Source of the DNA: Pseudomonadota bacterium
GTDB taxonomy: Bacteria > Desulfobacterota > Binatia > Binatales > Binataceae
NCBI GenBank assembly: GCA_021324455.1
Contig: JAJPJA010000031.1
Coordinates: 62,001-126,000, forward strand
Direction of reading: 5' to 3'
DNA length: 64,000 nucleotides
Position 1 is the stretch's first letter, and every line of letters starts with the position of its first letter. The notes beneath the pieces were generated by a model. The model was not told the origin of the DNA. It made no database searches and was given only the letters and a program-made list of their open reading frames with translations. Shown one piece after another: positions 35,264 to 44,306 of the stretch. The position numbers were made by a program, and so were the translations under genes.

Positions 35264-36577
35264 ATGCTTTGGGCAACGAAGCGGTGGAAATTCGTCTCGG
35301 CCATGGTGCCGGTGGTGCTGCTGAGCACGTCGGTGGCGGTGCTGGCCCGGCATTATGCCCGGCCGTCGGCGCCCCCTCCCCCCGAACCGCTGGACGCGAT
35401 CCACGTGCTCGGCAGCGGTCCGGCGCCCTTTGCGCTCAACGCGCGGGCCGCGATGCTCACCGAGTTCCATTCCGGCGAAGTGCTGTACGCCTATAACGAG
35501 CACATGCGGATGCAGCCGGCCAGCCTGGCCAAAATCATGACCTTTTACATCACGCTGGAGGCGCTGCGAAACGGCAAGCTCACCCCCGATACCGGCGTCA
35601 CCATCAGCGAAAAAGCATGGCGATTGTCCATCGATCAAACAGTCTCCAAAATGTTTCTGGAAGTAGGCCAGCAGGTTCCGGTCAAACAGCTGCTCTACGG
35701 CCTGATGGTGTCCTCGGGAAACGACGCGGCGATGGCGCTGGCGGAATACCTGGGCGGCAGCGAAGAGGGGTTCGTCACGATGATGAACGACTACTGCCGC
35801 AAGCTGGGCCTGAACGAGACCCGCTTCGCCAGTCCCGACGGCTTGCCTGAACCCGACCAATACACCACCGCCGCCGACATGGTGAAACTGGCCACGGCGC
35901 TGATCCGCAGCTTTCCCAACGCGCTCGATGTAACGTCGGTCAAGGAGTTCACCTTCGACAAGATCACCCAGCGCAACTGGAACACGCTGCTGTTCTACGA
36001 TGCGCGGGTGGACGGAGTTAAGACCGGGCACGTGGAGGAAGCCGGCTTTCATCTGGTCGCCACCGCGCATCAGGACAATATGAGATTGGTCTCCGCCCTG
36101 ATGGGCGCGCCCAACGCCGAGAAGCGCCGCACCGAAACCGAAAAACTGCTGGCGTGGGCCTTCCGCTCATTCGTAAACGTCACTCCGGACTGGCATCCGC
36201 TGGTCCCCGCCGCGCTGCCGGTATATGAGGGCGACGCCCCCGAGGTTGCCGTCGCGCCGCCCGGCCTGACCGACATCACGCTGCCGCGAGGCGAGGAGAA
36301 GAAGGTCAAAATCAGCGGCGGGCTCGACCGCTCCTACCTGGTCGCGCCAGTCGCCGCCGGCACCAGGGTGGGCAGCCTGACTGTGCGCGAAGACGATCGC
36401 ACGCTGCTAAGCCTGCCAATCGAAACCCAGAAGGCGGTGGGCCGCGGCGGCATCTTGCGCGTGCTGTCGGACAAGTTCGCGCTGCTGTTCCATCGCATCG
36501 GCCATCTGATCGGATTGGCGATTAAAGCGGCTATCCGCAAAATCCCCTTCATCGGCCCGCGTCTGGTCGGCGCGTAA
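35264..36577 (+). CDS. D-alanyl-D-alanine carboxypeptidase (PBP5/DacC family)
   Basis: A 437-residue low-molecular-weight penicillin-binding protein that trims the terminal D-Ala of peptidoglycan. The three active-site motifs are clear: SLAK (in MQPASLAKIM), SGN (VSSGNDAAMA) and KTG (VDGVKTGHVEEAG). An N-terminal helix (VVLLSTSVAVLARHY) anchors or exports it. The PBP5-type C-terminal beta domain follows, with a basic amphipathic tail. AGGGGTGG lies 7 bases before the ATG. Confidence 0.96.
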   Translation: MLWATKRWKFVSAMVPVVLLSTSVAVLARHYARPSAPPPPEPLDAIHVLGSGPAPFALNARAAMLTEFHSGEVLYAYNEHMRMQPASLAKIMTFYITLEALRNGKLTPDTGVTISEKAWRLSIDQTVSKMFLEVGQQVPVKQLLYGLMVSSGNDAAMALAEYLGGSEEGFVTMMNDYCRKLGLNETRFASPDGLPEPDQYTTAADMVKLATALIRSFPNALDVTSVKEFTFDKITQRNWNTLLFYDARVDGVKTGHVEEAGFHLVATAHQDNMRLVSALMGAPNAEKRRTETEKLLAWAFRSFVNVTPDWHPLVPAALPVYEGDAPEVAVAPPGLTDITLPRGEEKKVKISGGLDRSYLVAPVAAGTRVGSLTVREDDRTLLSLPIETQKAVGRGGILRVLSDKFALLFHRIGHLIGLAIKAAIRKIPFIGPRLVGA

Positions 36578-36756
36578 GGCACAGTTCGCTCAGATGCCGG
36601 GTCTCCGCGCCCGCCCCTGCCATCCGCGCCCCGGCGTTGCTGGTGGGCATATCCCTGGCTTGGGTTATAAAATAGAATGTCAGGCGGTCTATCCTGCTAT
36701 TTTCCGCGTCTTCCTCCGACCAGGGACTGAGTTGCCGCAGATTCGAAAGGAGCAGC

Positions 36757-37191
36757 ATGATGGCAGATGCCGGGCAATTGGCCGCGGAAATGGAATCCTT
36801 TTACCGCAGGTACATCGAGGCGTTTAACGGCGAGGATTTGTCTGCCCTGGCGCGGTTGTTCTGCTTTCCCTGCGCGATGGTTGGCGGCAAGCGCGGGATG
36901 AACGTCATGAACGACGAGCCGGCGTTCGTGCGCATGATGGAACGCGCCAAATCCGAACTCAAAGCGCAAGGATGGACCCGGACCGGAATCGACATGACTC
37001 ACGCATGGCCGATGGCCGACGACAGCGGTCTGCTGGTGTCGGATTTTACCCGGTACCGGGCCGACGGCGGCGCGCTGATGAGCGGGCGCGCCTGCTATAC
37101 GCTGCGCCGCAGCGGCGGGCAGTGGAAAATCATGGTCATGATGGGAGTTGCCGAGCCCTTCCTGGGGCCGGGCGATCTGCCGCGTCCATAG
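36757..37191 (+). CDS. SnoaL/NTF2-like protein
   Basis: A 144-residue protein with the NTF2 cone pattern: N-terminal helices (MESFYRRYIEAFNGEDLSALARLF), then alternating strands (MVGGKRGMNV..., DIDMTHAWPM..., SGRACYTLRRSGGQWKIMVMMG). The C-terminal strand pair with QWKIMVMMG is characteristic. It has no signal peptide. Function is not predictable beyond small-molecule binding or isomerase-like chemistry. It stands alone with AAAGGAGC upstream of the ATG, giving a good ribosome-binding site. Confidence 0.75.
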   Translation: MMADAGQLAAEMESFYRRYIEAFNGEDLSALARLFCFPCAMVGGKRGMNVMNDEPAFVRMMERAKSELKAQGWTRTGIDMTHAWPMADDSGLLVSDFTRYRADGGALMSGRACYTLRRSGGQWKIMVMMGVAEPFLGPGDLPRP

Positions 37192-37202
37192 TTGTTACCG
37201 CA

Positions 37203-37718
37203 TCAATACGTCCCCGCCTTAAGCTTGCCGTGATCCCAGCTCGCCCATTTTTCGGGTTTGAGCGAGATTGCAATCCGTTTGTGCGCCCGCTGCCTGACGA
37301 AATCGACCAGGTTCCGATCCGGCTGGACGCCAAGGCGGCGGCTGCGGTCGGCGCCGCTCTGCCACATCGCGGTCACAATCTCCACCACCCGATCCGGATT
37401 GTCGTCCAGCTCGCAGACGCCGCGGATCATCAGGCCGCGCAGGCGCCGATGCTCGAACGCGCCGGCGTCGCCGTACGGCGACGCCTCCAGGATAACGGCG
37501 GCTTTCGGATCGCGCCGCAGATTCATCACCTTCTGCGACTTGCTGTAAGTCTGCAGCAGGATCCGGCCGTCCTTGTATATCCATCCCATGGAGACGATAT
37601 GCGGGTATCCGCCGGGACCGTTGGTGGCGAGAAAGATCGGCCACACCTCACGCATCCCCTCGTGCAGGAATGCGACGGCCTCTTCATGCGTCATACTGAT
37701 GGCATCGCGCTGTTTCAC
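37203..37718 (-). CDS. Pyridoxamine 5'-phosphate oxidase-like flavoprotein
   Basis: A 171-residue PPOX-class protein. Family blocks: FLATNGPGGYPHIVSMGWIYKDGRILLQTYSKSQKVMNLRRDPKAAVIL (split-barrel strands). These proteins bind FMN, F420 or heme. The C-terminal segment HKRIAISLKPEKWASWDHGKL matches the F420/FMN-dependent group. GTG 37718 is chosen because GGAGAG precedes it. It is convergent with the NTF2-like gene. Confidence 0.8.
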   Translation of the reverse strand: MKQRDAISMTHEEAVAFLHEGMREVWPIFLATNGPGGYPHIVSMGWIYKDGRILLQTYSKSQKVMNLRRDPKAAVILEASPYGDAGAFEHRRLRGLMIRGVCELDDNPDRVVEIVTAMWQSGADRSRRLGVQPDRNLVDFVRQRAHKRIAISLKPEKWASWDHGKLKAGTY

Positions 37719-37756
37719 GTTTTCTCTCCAGCTCTCCAATTGCGACCGCGGCAAAA

Positions 37757-38527
37757 CTAAAACGTCCACCCCAGAATCGACTTGAGAAAAACGCCGTTGC
37801 TGGCGCGGGTCAGGCCGAAGCCTACGCCGAGATTCACTTCCAGGCGCGGATTGAGTTCCAGGTTGGCGGCGGGGACGATGAAATGCTGCTGCTTCTGAAC
37901 GCCCGGCAGGTATTGCAACGCTCCCATGTCGCCGTAGTATTCCACCGCCGGGCTGAGCCATCTGAAGAGGTGGTCGTATTCGATTTCACCCGACGGAGTG
38001 AATTGCACGCCCTGATGCGTTCCGCGGCCGCTGAAGGGTTTTTCGAAGGCAAGATTCGCGATTATGTCGAAGCGGCGGATGCGCGATTCCAGAATCGGAC
38101 GCAATTCCAATGACAGCGGATTTTCTTCGGCGGCAAAGCGCATGTAGTCCAGCTCGATATTGCCGCCGAGCGCAATCGGCCATTTCTCCGGATCGGTGAG
38201 GCCGAAATGGCATTTGGTCCGGCTGCCGGCGTATTCGTAATTGCCGTTGCTCAGCCTCGCCGTGGCCAGATACTGGCCGATCTCGATGTGCTTGAACAGC
38301 CCGTACGTAATCTCGAGCGTTTCATGAATCTGATACGGATTTATGGCCTGGTGGGCCCATTGGCCGGTTGCGGTGGTAACGGTGTTGGAATGCAGTTCCG
38401 CTTCCAGATGGCCCTGGGGCGTGGTATCGACCGCGTAGATCTGAATTTCGTAAAAATCGATCGCGCGCGCGGCGGCCGGAAAGATCGTCCCGCAAACAAT
38501 CAGCGCGGCGAGGATCCACGGTTTCAT
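37757..38527 (-). CDS. Exported protein, probable outer-membrane beta-barrel
   Basis: A 256-residue protein with a signal peptide (residues 1-21, LAALIVCGTIFPAAARA). The rest is rich in alternating aromatic and hydrophobic stretches (ALGGNIELDYMRF, SIRRFDIIANLAFEK-type) and ends in SILGWTF, the C-terminal aromatic signature of outer-membrane barrels. Function unknown. Its ATG overlaps the nth stop (ATGA), so it is coupled to nth, an odd partner. Confidence 0.65.
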   Translation of the reverse strand: MKPWILAALIVCGTIFPAAARAIDFYEIQIYAVDTTPQGHLEAELHSNTVTTATGQWAHQAINPYQIHETLEITYGLFKHIEIGQYLATARLSNGNYEYAGSRTKCHFGLTDPEKWPIALGGNIELDYMRFAAEENPLSLELRPILESRIRRFDIIANLAFEKPFSGRGTHQGVQFTPSGEIEYDHLFRWLSPAVEYYGDMGALQYLPGVQKQQHFIVPAANLELNPRLEVNLGVGFGLTRASNGVFLKSILGWTF

Positions 38528-39246
38528 CGCGAGCGGGTAACGCCGATTTTCGGGCATCGCCGCGCCAGGGAGCATCGCGAGCACCACGGCGAGACCGGCT
38601 GGCAGATGGTCTGGCCGAAGGCGACCAGCAAGCCATTGTACTCGATCCAGTAGCGGCGCGGCAGGACCTGGCGCAGCGCCGCTTCGCTCTGCTCCGGCGT
38701 TGCGGTGCGTACCAGCCCCCAGCGATTGGAAATTCGATGCACGTGCGTATCCACGCAGATGCCGGGCTTGCGGAACGCCTGTGTAATTACCAGATTGGCC
38801 GTCTTGCGGCCCACGCCTTTGAGCGTCAGCAAATCGTCGATCCGGTCGGGGACGCGCCCATCGTAGCGCTGGATCAGGTCGCGGCAGATATCGCGGATGA
38901 CGCGCGCCTTGGTGCGGTAGAATCCCACCGGGTAGATGGCCTTTTCCAAATCGCCGGGCGCCACTGCGAGCATCCGCCGCGGGTTGTCGGCCAGCTCAAA
39001 CAGCCGGGGGGCGGCGATGGCGGTGGTCTGGTCCTTGGTGCGCAGGCTCAGGATACATCCGATCAGAGTCTTGAACGGGTCGTCCTCCTGGGCCGCGATC
39101 AGATTGAGGATCGGAGCGTTCCACTGCGCGGCTTCGCGCCGCAATAGCTTCAGAGCGGCGCCGGCCGCGCGCGCGTCAAACGGCGGCAGGGGCCGGCCCG
39201 GCTTGACGGTGCGGGCGCGGCGCGAAACGATTTCGGTTTGCGGCAT
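38524..39246 (-). CDS. nth: Endonuclease III, DNA glycosylase/AP lyase
   Basis: A 240-residue base-excision repair enzyme for oxidised pyrimidines. The helix-hairpin-helix LKGVGRKTANLV carries the lyase Lys; the catalytic Asp lies in VDTHVHRISNRWG. The [4Fe-4S] cluster is CQPVSPWCSRCSLARRC (C-x6-C-x2-C-x5-C). The start at 39246 (MPQTEIV) has GGAG upstream; residues before the HhH fold make an extension of about 25 residues compared with E. coli Nth. Followed by an overlapping barrel-like gene. Confidence 0.96.
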   Translation of the reverse strand: MPQTEIVSRRARTVKPGRPLPPFDARAAGAALKLLRREAAQWNAPILNLIAAQEDDPFKTLIGCILSLRTKDQTTAIAAPRLFELADNPRRMLAVAPGDLEKAIYPVGFYRTKARVIRDICRDLIQRYDGRVPDRIDDLLTLKGVGRKTANLVITQAFRKPGICVDTHVHRISNRWGLVRTATPEQSEAALRQVLPRRYWIEYNGLLVAFGQTICQPVSPWCSRCSLARRCPKIGVTRSR

Positions 39247-39442
39247 CGGCGCTCCGGCCTCCGAGATTAGCACGGAGCCCGATTTTGCGAAGCCTCGCGG
39301 GCGGCGATCGGCCTGGCGGCGCGGCTTCCAGTCCTGGTTCTGATCCTGGCGGTAGAGGCAAAAGATGCTCGCGCGCGGACCTCGGCGCGCACACCTGTGC
39401 TGTCCTACTATTTGGACTTTGCCCGTCATACAATTGCAGCCG

Positions 39443-40852
39443 ATGAGATTTCGAACCTCTGGCAGCTGCCTATCCATCGCACTGTTGGCATCGCTGCTGC
39501 TGACGGCGGCAGCGCGCGCGGAAAATCCCAAAACCTTCGACTGGGACGCGCTGACGCGTGAAGCTGCCGCGCTGTTGTCGGACTACATCAAGATCGACAC
39601 CAGCAATCCGCCGGGCAACGAACTGCCGGCGGCCAGGATGCTCAAGGAAAAATTCCTGAAGGACGGCATCCCGGCGGCCGTGTTCGAGCCCTTCGCCGGC
39701 CGCGGCATAGTCGCCGCCCGGCTGCGCGGTATCGGCAGAAATCACAAGGCGCTGATCCTGCTCAGCCACATGGACGTGGTGCCGGCCAATGCCAAAGAAT
39801 GGTCGGTGCCGCCGTTCTCGGGGCAGGTCAGGAACGGCGAGATCTGGGGCCGCGGCGCGCTGGACGACAAGGGTCCGGGAATCGTCGCCCTGATGGCGAT
39901 GCTCGCGATCAAGCGCTCCCGCATCCTGCTCGATCGCGACGTCGTGTTTATCGCCACCGGCGACGAGGAGGTCGGCGGCAAGAGCGGAGCGGGATGGCTC
40001 ACGGAGCATGAAACCAATCTGTATAAAGACGCCGGCTACGTGCTGAATGAAGGCGGCGGTATCCGCATCGACCCGGCCGGGCATCTGTTTTACAGCGTCG
40101 CCATCACGGAAAAGAGTCCACTATGGCTGAGGCTCAGCGCCAGCGGCCCCACCGGCCACGCCGCCGCGCCGCCGGCCCAAACCGCGGTGACACGGCTGAT
40201 CAATGCGCTGGGCAAGCTGGTCGATTATCAGCCGCCAATCAAGGTGTTGCCTCTGGTACAGGAATATTTCAAATCTCTCGCCGCGCTGGATCGCAATCAG
40301 TCCAGGCTGCTCGACTTGCAGAAGGCTCTGAGCGACCCCGATTTCCAGAAGCAATTCCTCGCCGCGCCGCGCGACAATGCGATGGTGCGCGACACGGTAA
40401 CGCCGACGGTCATCAGCGCCGGCTACAAAACCAACATCATTCCGTCCAGCGCGTCGGCGGAGGTTGACTGCCGCCTGCTTCCGGGTGAAGACCCCGGCGC
40501 CTTTATGAAGGTGATACGCGAACTGATTAATGATGATAATATAAAAATCGAACAGGTTCTCAGTTTCCCAACCATGGCTTCGCCCGAGAAGAGCGAGCTG
40601 ATGAACGCAATCGCCACCCTGTCGCGGCGCATGGACAAGGACGCGCCGGTGATTCCCGCGATGCTGTCCGGCTTCAACGACAGCCATTACTTCCGCCAGC
40701 GCGGGCTGGTCGCTTACGGTTTCGTGCCGATCGAGTTGAGCGGCCAGGAGGGGCGGATGGTGCATGGCGCCGACGAGCGCATCGCGATCACGTCGCTGCG
40801 CGGCGGTATCCAGCGGATGGTGGAACTGCTGCGCATCATGGGTGGCCAATGA
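39443..40852 (+). CDS. Exported M20-family metallopeptidase
   Basis: A 469-residue M20 peptidase. A signal peptide ends near residue 27 (ALLASLLLTAAARA). The metal ligands and base are seen: LLSHMDVVPA (His), RGALDDKGP (Asp), IATGDEEVGG (Glu pair), then dimerisation domain and a final His region. M20 enzymes hydrolyse short peptides or N-acyl amino acids, here in the periplasm. The FIST gene follows 9 bases later. Confidence 0.93.
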   Translation: MRFRTSGSCLSIALLASLLLTAAARAENPKTFDWDALTREAAALLSDYIKIDTSNPPGNELPAARMLKEKFLKDGIPAAVFEPFAGRGIVAARLRGIGRNHKALILLSHMDVVPANAKEWSVPPFSGQVRNGEIWGRGALDDKGPGIVALMAMLAIKRSRILLDRDVVFIATGDEEVGGKSGAGWLTEHETNLYKDAGYVLNEGGGIRIDPAGHLFYSVAITEKSPLWLRLSASGPTGHAAAPPAQTAVTRLINALGKLVDYQPPIKVLPLVQEYFKSLAALDRNQSRLLDLQKALSDPDFQKQFLAAPRDNAMVRDTVTPTVISAGYKTNIIPSSASAEVDCRLLPGEDPGAFMKVIRELINDDNIKIEQVLSFPTMASPEKSELMNAIATLSRRMDKDAPVIPAMLSGFNDSHYFRQRGLVAYGFVPIELSGQEGRMVHGADERIAITSLRGGIQRMVELLRIMGGQ

Positions 40853-40861
40853 GGTGGTCTT

Positions 40862-42040
40862 ATGCTGCGCGCCGGAGTTGGATGTTCAACCGCCACTGAC
40901 CCCATAGCCGCCGCCCGGGAGGCCACCGCGCAGGCGCTGGCGCAGGCCGGATTGCGCGCCGCCGACGGGGCAATCTGTTTCGCCAGCAGCAAACATTCCG
41001 CCTCGTTCCGGGCGCTGATGAGAACGGTCGCGGAACAGGCGCGCACGGCCCAGGTCGCGGGATGCAGCGCGAGCGGAGTAATTGCCGGCGGACGCGAAAT
41101 CGAAAGCGGCCCCTCGCTGGCCGTGATGGCGGTCGGCGGCGGCATCCAGGCCCAGCGCTTCTTCGTGCCGGGACTCAAGGGCAGAGCGCGCGAGGCCGCC
41201 GCCGAAGTTGCCGCCGCGGTGCGTCCAAAGTTGGGGCCATCCAACCTGCTGTGCCTGTTTCCCGATTCGTACAATCTCGACCCGGAACCGTTCCTCGCCG
41301 CGATCGGGCGCGAATTGCCGCGCGTGGTCGTGGTCGGCGGCGGCGCAACCGAGGACGGCATGAGCGGCGAGACCTTCGCCCTATGCGGCGACGCGGTCAG
41401 CAGCAACGCGGTGGCGGGGATGCTGTTTTCGGGGGACTTCGATATTACCTCCGGCGCGTCGCTCGGATGCCGTCTGATCGGCGCGCCGCATCGCGTAACC
41501 GCCGCCCGCGCCAACGTTCTCATCGAACTGGACGGCAAGCCGGCGATGGAGGTGCTGAAGCAGACCATCGGACCGCTGGCCGGCGACCTGCGGCGGGCGG
41601 CGGCGATGGTTTACCTGGCGATGCCGCTGGATTCGCAGGCCGAGCGGCTCGAACATGGCCGCTATCTGATTCGCAACCTGATCGGCTTCGATGAAGCCAA
41701 GGGGCTGATCGGCACCGTGTACAGCCCGCAGGCGGGAGATTTGATCGGATTCGCCCTGCGCGACGAAGAAGGGGCGCGCGACAATCTGAAGCGGACGCTG
41801 GAAGCGATGCAGACCGAACTGCGCCATCGGGCGGCGTTCGGGCTGTATTTCGATTGCGTATCGCGCGGCAGCAATCTGTATACGATCGCCGAGCACGACA
41901 GCGCTTACCTTGCGCGTTACTTCACGGGCGTGCCGATTGTGGGCTTCTTTACCGGTTTCGAAATCGGTCCGATGGCAGCCGCAACCCGGCTCCTGCAATA
42001 CTCCGGCGTTCTGGCGCTGGTATCGGGCCGTCCGGAATAG
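40862..42040 (+). CDS. FIST-domain sensory protein
   Basis: A 392-residue cytoplasmic protein with a FIST_N region (residues about 20-210, FASSKHSASFRALMRT...) followed by FIST_C (VYLAMPLDSQ..., RNLIGFDEAKGLIGTVYS, PIVGFFTGFEIGP). FIST domains are thought to sense small ligands such as amino acids. No output domain is attached. AGGTGG lies 6 bases upstream of the ATG. Cotranscription with the upstream M20 peptidase suggests linkage to peptide or amino acid use. Confidence 0.88.
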   Translation: MLRAGVGCSTATDPIAAAREATAQALAQAGLRAADGAICFASSKHSASFRALMRTVAEQARTAQVAGCSASGVIAGGREIESGPSLAVMAVGGGIQAQRFFVPGLKGRAREAAAEVAAAVRPKLGPSNLLCLFPDSYNLDPEPFLAAIGRELPRVVVVGGGATEDGMSGETFALCGDAVSSNAVAGMLFSGDFDITSGASLGCRLIGAPHRVTAARANVLIELDGKPAMEVLKQTIGPLAGDLRRAAAMVYLAMPLDSQAERLEHGRYLIRNLIGFDEAKGLIGTVYSPQAGDLIGFALRDEEGARDNLKRTLEAMQTELRHRAAFGLYFDCVSRGSNLYTIAEHDSAYLARYFTGVPIVGFFTGFEIGPMAAATRLLQYSGVLALVSGRPE

Positions 42041-42135
42041 CGGGCGTAAGGCTTATTGCGACCAGCTCCGGCTGCCGCATTTGGTCCACCGCGTCCGCTC
42101 AGCGCGTCGCCCTGCGAAGCGGTGAACTGCGCGGA

Positions 42136-43032
42136 TCAAGCCCCGGTTTTGCCGCGGCGGATTGCGAAACGCCCGTACCAATAGCCGAAAAAGTTGACGC
42201 ATTCCAGTTGATGATAGAAGGCGAGCGGGCGGTTGCCGCGCGCGGCCGCCGCCGCCATCCGCACCAGATTTTTGATCAGTTTGTCAGGCCGGTTGCGGGT
42301 GCGGCCGCCGCCGACCGCGCTGCCCAAACCGAACGCGAAACTCTTGCGCCGCAAGTAGGCGCGCGTCATCCGCTCGGGTCCGATCAAGTGATGCACCACG
42401 GCGCGCCGGGCGATTCCTATCTTGCCGCCGCCGCTGATTATGCGATCGAACAACTCGGTATCCTCACCCGACATCGGATTGTCGCCGACCACGCCCAAAT
42501 CTTCGCGAAACAGACCGTAGCGATCCAGGGCTGCGCGCCTGAAGCCGACGTTGGCGCTGAAGAATTGCGAGAGCTGCTCGGGCGGCGGCGGGGATTTCGG
42601 ATGCACCGCGAGTTTGCCGTACACCTCCACCCCCAGCCAGCGCGGCGGCGCCGACTGCCATCGCGGCAGCACCAGCCCGCAGGCGCAATCAAGCGCGCGC
42701 CGCTCGATCTCCGCGGCCAGCTCGCAGGCCCAATCCGGTTCGACGATAACGTCGTCGTCGATAAAGAAGATCAGATCGCCGCGCGCTTCGCGGATCGCCC
42801 GATTGCGGGCAAAACTGGAACCCTGGCGCGATTCCACCACCCGCCGCGCCGCAAAGGGCGCCGCGCGCGCGAATGCCTCCACCACAGCCGGCGTCGAATC
42901 GCTAGAGTTGTTGTCGATCACGACGCATTCGATCTCAAGACCAGGTTCGAGTTTCAGATCGGCCAGCGAGCCCAGCGTCAAGGCCAGCGTCCGGGAGCGG
43001 TTATGGGTCGGAACGGCGACGGTGACCGTCAT
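42136..43032 (-). CDS. Family 2 glycosyltransferase
   Basis: A 298-residue GT-A fold glycosyltransferase. It begins VTVAVPTHNRSRTLALTLGSL; the nucleotide-sugar Asp motif is FIDDDVIVE, and the family C-terminal region follows (EDTELFDRIISGGGKIGI). Sugar substrate unknown. It overlaps the upstream lipoprotein gene by 4 bases, and a second glycosyltransferase lies nearby, pointing to surface polysaccharide or glycoconjugate work. Confidence 0.93.
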   Translation of the reverse strand: MTVTVAVPTHNRSRTLALTLGSLADLKLEPGLEIECVVIDNNSSDSTPAVVEAFARAAPFAARRVVESRQGSSFARNRAIREARGDLIFFIDDDVIVEPDWACELAAEIERRALDCACGLVLPRWQSAPPRWLGVEVYGKLAVHPKSPPPPEQLSQFFSANVGFRRAALDRYGLFREDLGVVGDNPMSGEDTELFDRIISGGGKIGIARRAVVHHLIGPERMTRAYLRRKSFAFGLGSAVGGGRTRNRPDKLIKNLVRMAAAAARGNRPLAFYHQLECVNFFGYWYGRFAIRRGKTGA

Positions 43033-44174
43033 TTTCCGCGCCCCTTGACGTCCGCACCCGGGAGCGCGGCCGGATTGGTATCGGACATGCCGTATACGGC
43101 GCCGTGGAACTTGGGCGGCGAGGGATCCGCTTCGCTGAAGATCACACCGCTTACGCGCAACTGCGGCTTGTTGTCCTGCTGAATGTCGAACGGCGCCTTG
43201 AGAGCGATTCCGATATTTCGGGTCTCGCCCGGACCCAACGCAATCAGCGGCAGATTGAAATCGGTGAATTCAAGCGGCAGGGCCACCGGCGTATGCTTTT
43301 CGGCGTAGAGCAGGTTACCCGCCCGCCCGTAATAAGAGACCGTCACTTCGACTTGATCGAGTCGGCGCCCGCCTGAATTGACCAGTTGGCCGAAGATGCC
43401 CGGCGCCCCCGATTCCGACGGTTTGGCCTCGACGTTCCTGAGCATCAGGCTGGGCAGGTAGGACTTCGCCGCCGATGCGTCCGCGCGCGCCTGCTCCACG
43501 CGCGTCATCTCGGCTTTAAGCCGGAACGCGATTCCTCCGCTCGCGGTGAAATGCGCCTGCGCCAGCTGCTTGAGCATCTCGCCGTACAGCGACAGCGCCC
43601 TGTCGTAGTGGAATTCGTGATAGGCGGCGAGCGCCTGATCGTGAATCTGCTCCAGCCGCGCGCGCTGCTTGAAGCCCGCCAGCAGACGCCATTCGTCGCC
43701 CTCCAGCACCATCACGATCCGATCGTCGTAGGCAAGGAGCGGATAATTGCCGCGGGCCAGTTGCTGTTCCGCCCGGCGCTGCACGCTCTGCGGAGTGTCC
43801 CTGCGCTGGGCGAGCATCCGCTCCCACAGCGGCAGATTCGGGGTGATGACGCTGACCGGAACGATCGCTTCGGCGCCGCGCTGGACGGGTTGGCCGACGC
43901 GGTATTCGGTGGCGGCTTCGATCTGCGCGAACCATCTGCGTTCCACGTTCGGCGCCATCGGAATCTGCCCTAAAAATCCCTGGAGCGATCCGTAAACCAA
44001 ATCGGCCTCAACCAGCATCCGGTAGCAGGTCTGATAGTCGGCGGACTTAAGCGCGCCCAGATAGATATACGCGGCGCTTTCCGCGGACGGCCCGGGCGGC
44101 GGCTGCTGCCCGCATCCCGCCAGCAGCACCATCGCCGCCATCCCGAGCACAGCTATATGCTGTCGCAGGGTCAT
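43029..44174 (-). CDS. Lipoprotein with C-terminal FxLYD-like domain
   Basis: A 381-residue protein starting MTLRQHIAVLG with lipobox LLAGC (Cys20). The middle has helical repeat-like stretches, with a segment (YHEFHYDRALSLYGEMLKQL) reminiscent of a TPR. The C-terminal third (GIFGQLVNSGGRRLDQVEVTVSYYGRAGNLL) resembles FxLYD/DUF3426 domains that mediate extracellular interaction. Function unknown. It overlaps GT2 at its end. Confidence 0.78.
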   Translation of the reverse strand: MTLRQHIAVLGMAAMVLLAGCGQQPPPGPSAESAAYIYLGALKSADYQTCYRMLVEADLVYGSLQGFLGQIPMAPNVERRWFAQIEAATEYRVGQPVQRGAEAIVPVSVITPNLPLWERMLAQRRDTPQSVQRRAEQQLARGNYPLLAYDDRIVMVLEGDEWRLLAGFKQRARLEQIHDQALAAYHEFHYDRALSLYGEMLKQLAQAHFTASGGIAFRLKAEMTRVEQARADASAAKSYLPSLMLRNVEAKPSESGAPGIFGQLVNSGGRRLDQVEVTVSYYGRAGNLLYAEKHTPVALPLEFTDFNLPLIALGPGETRNIGIALKAPFDIQQDNKPQLRVSGVIFSEADPSPPKFHGAVYGMSDTNPAALPGADVKGRGK

Positions 44175-44306
44175 GGCGAAGTTACGGCTGTAATCCCGAG
44201 TCGGCAATTCTGACGGCTCTCTGCGGGGCGATCGCGTCCGGATGAAGCCCCTATTGTGATGAGTTTATGCGCAGGATGGTAGTGCCTTGCCGCCCGCTAC
44301 CGCGCT

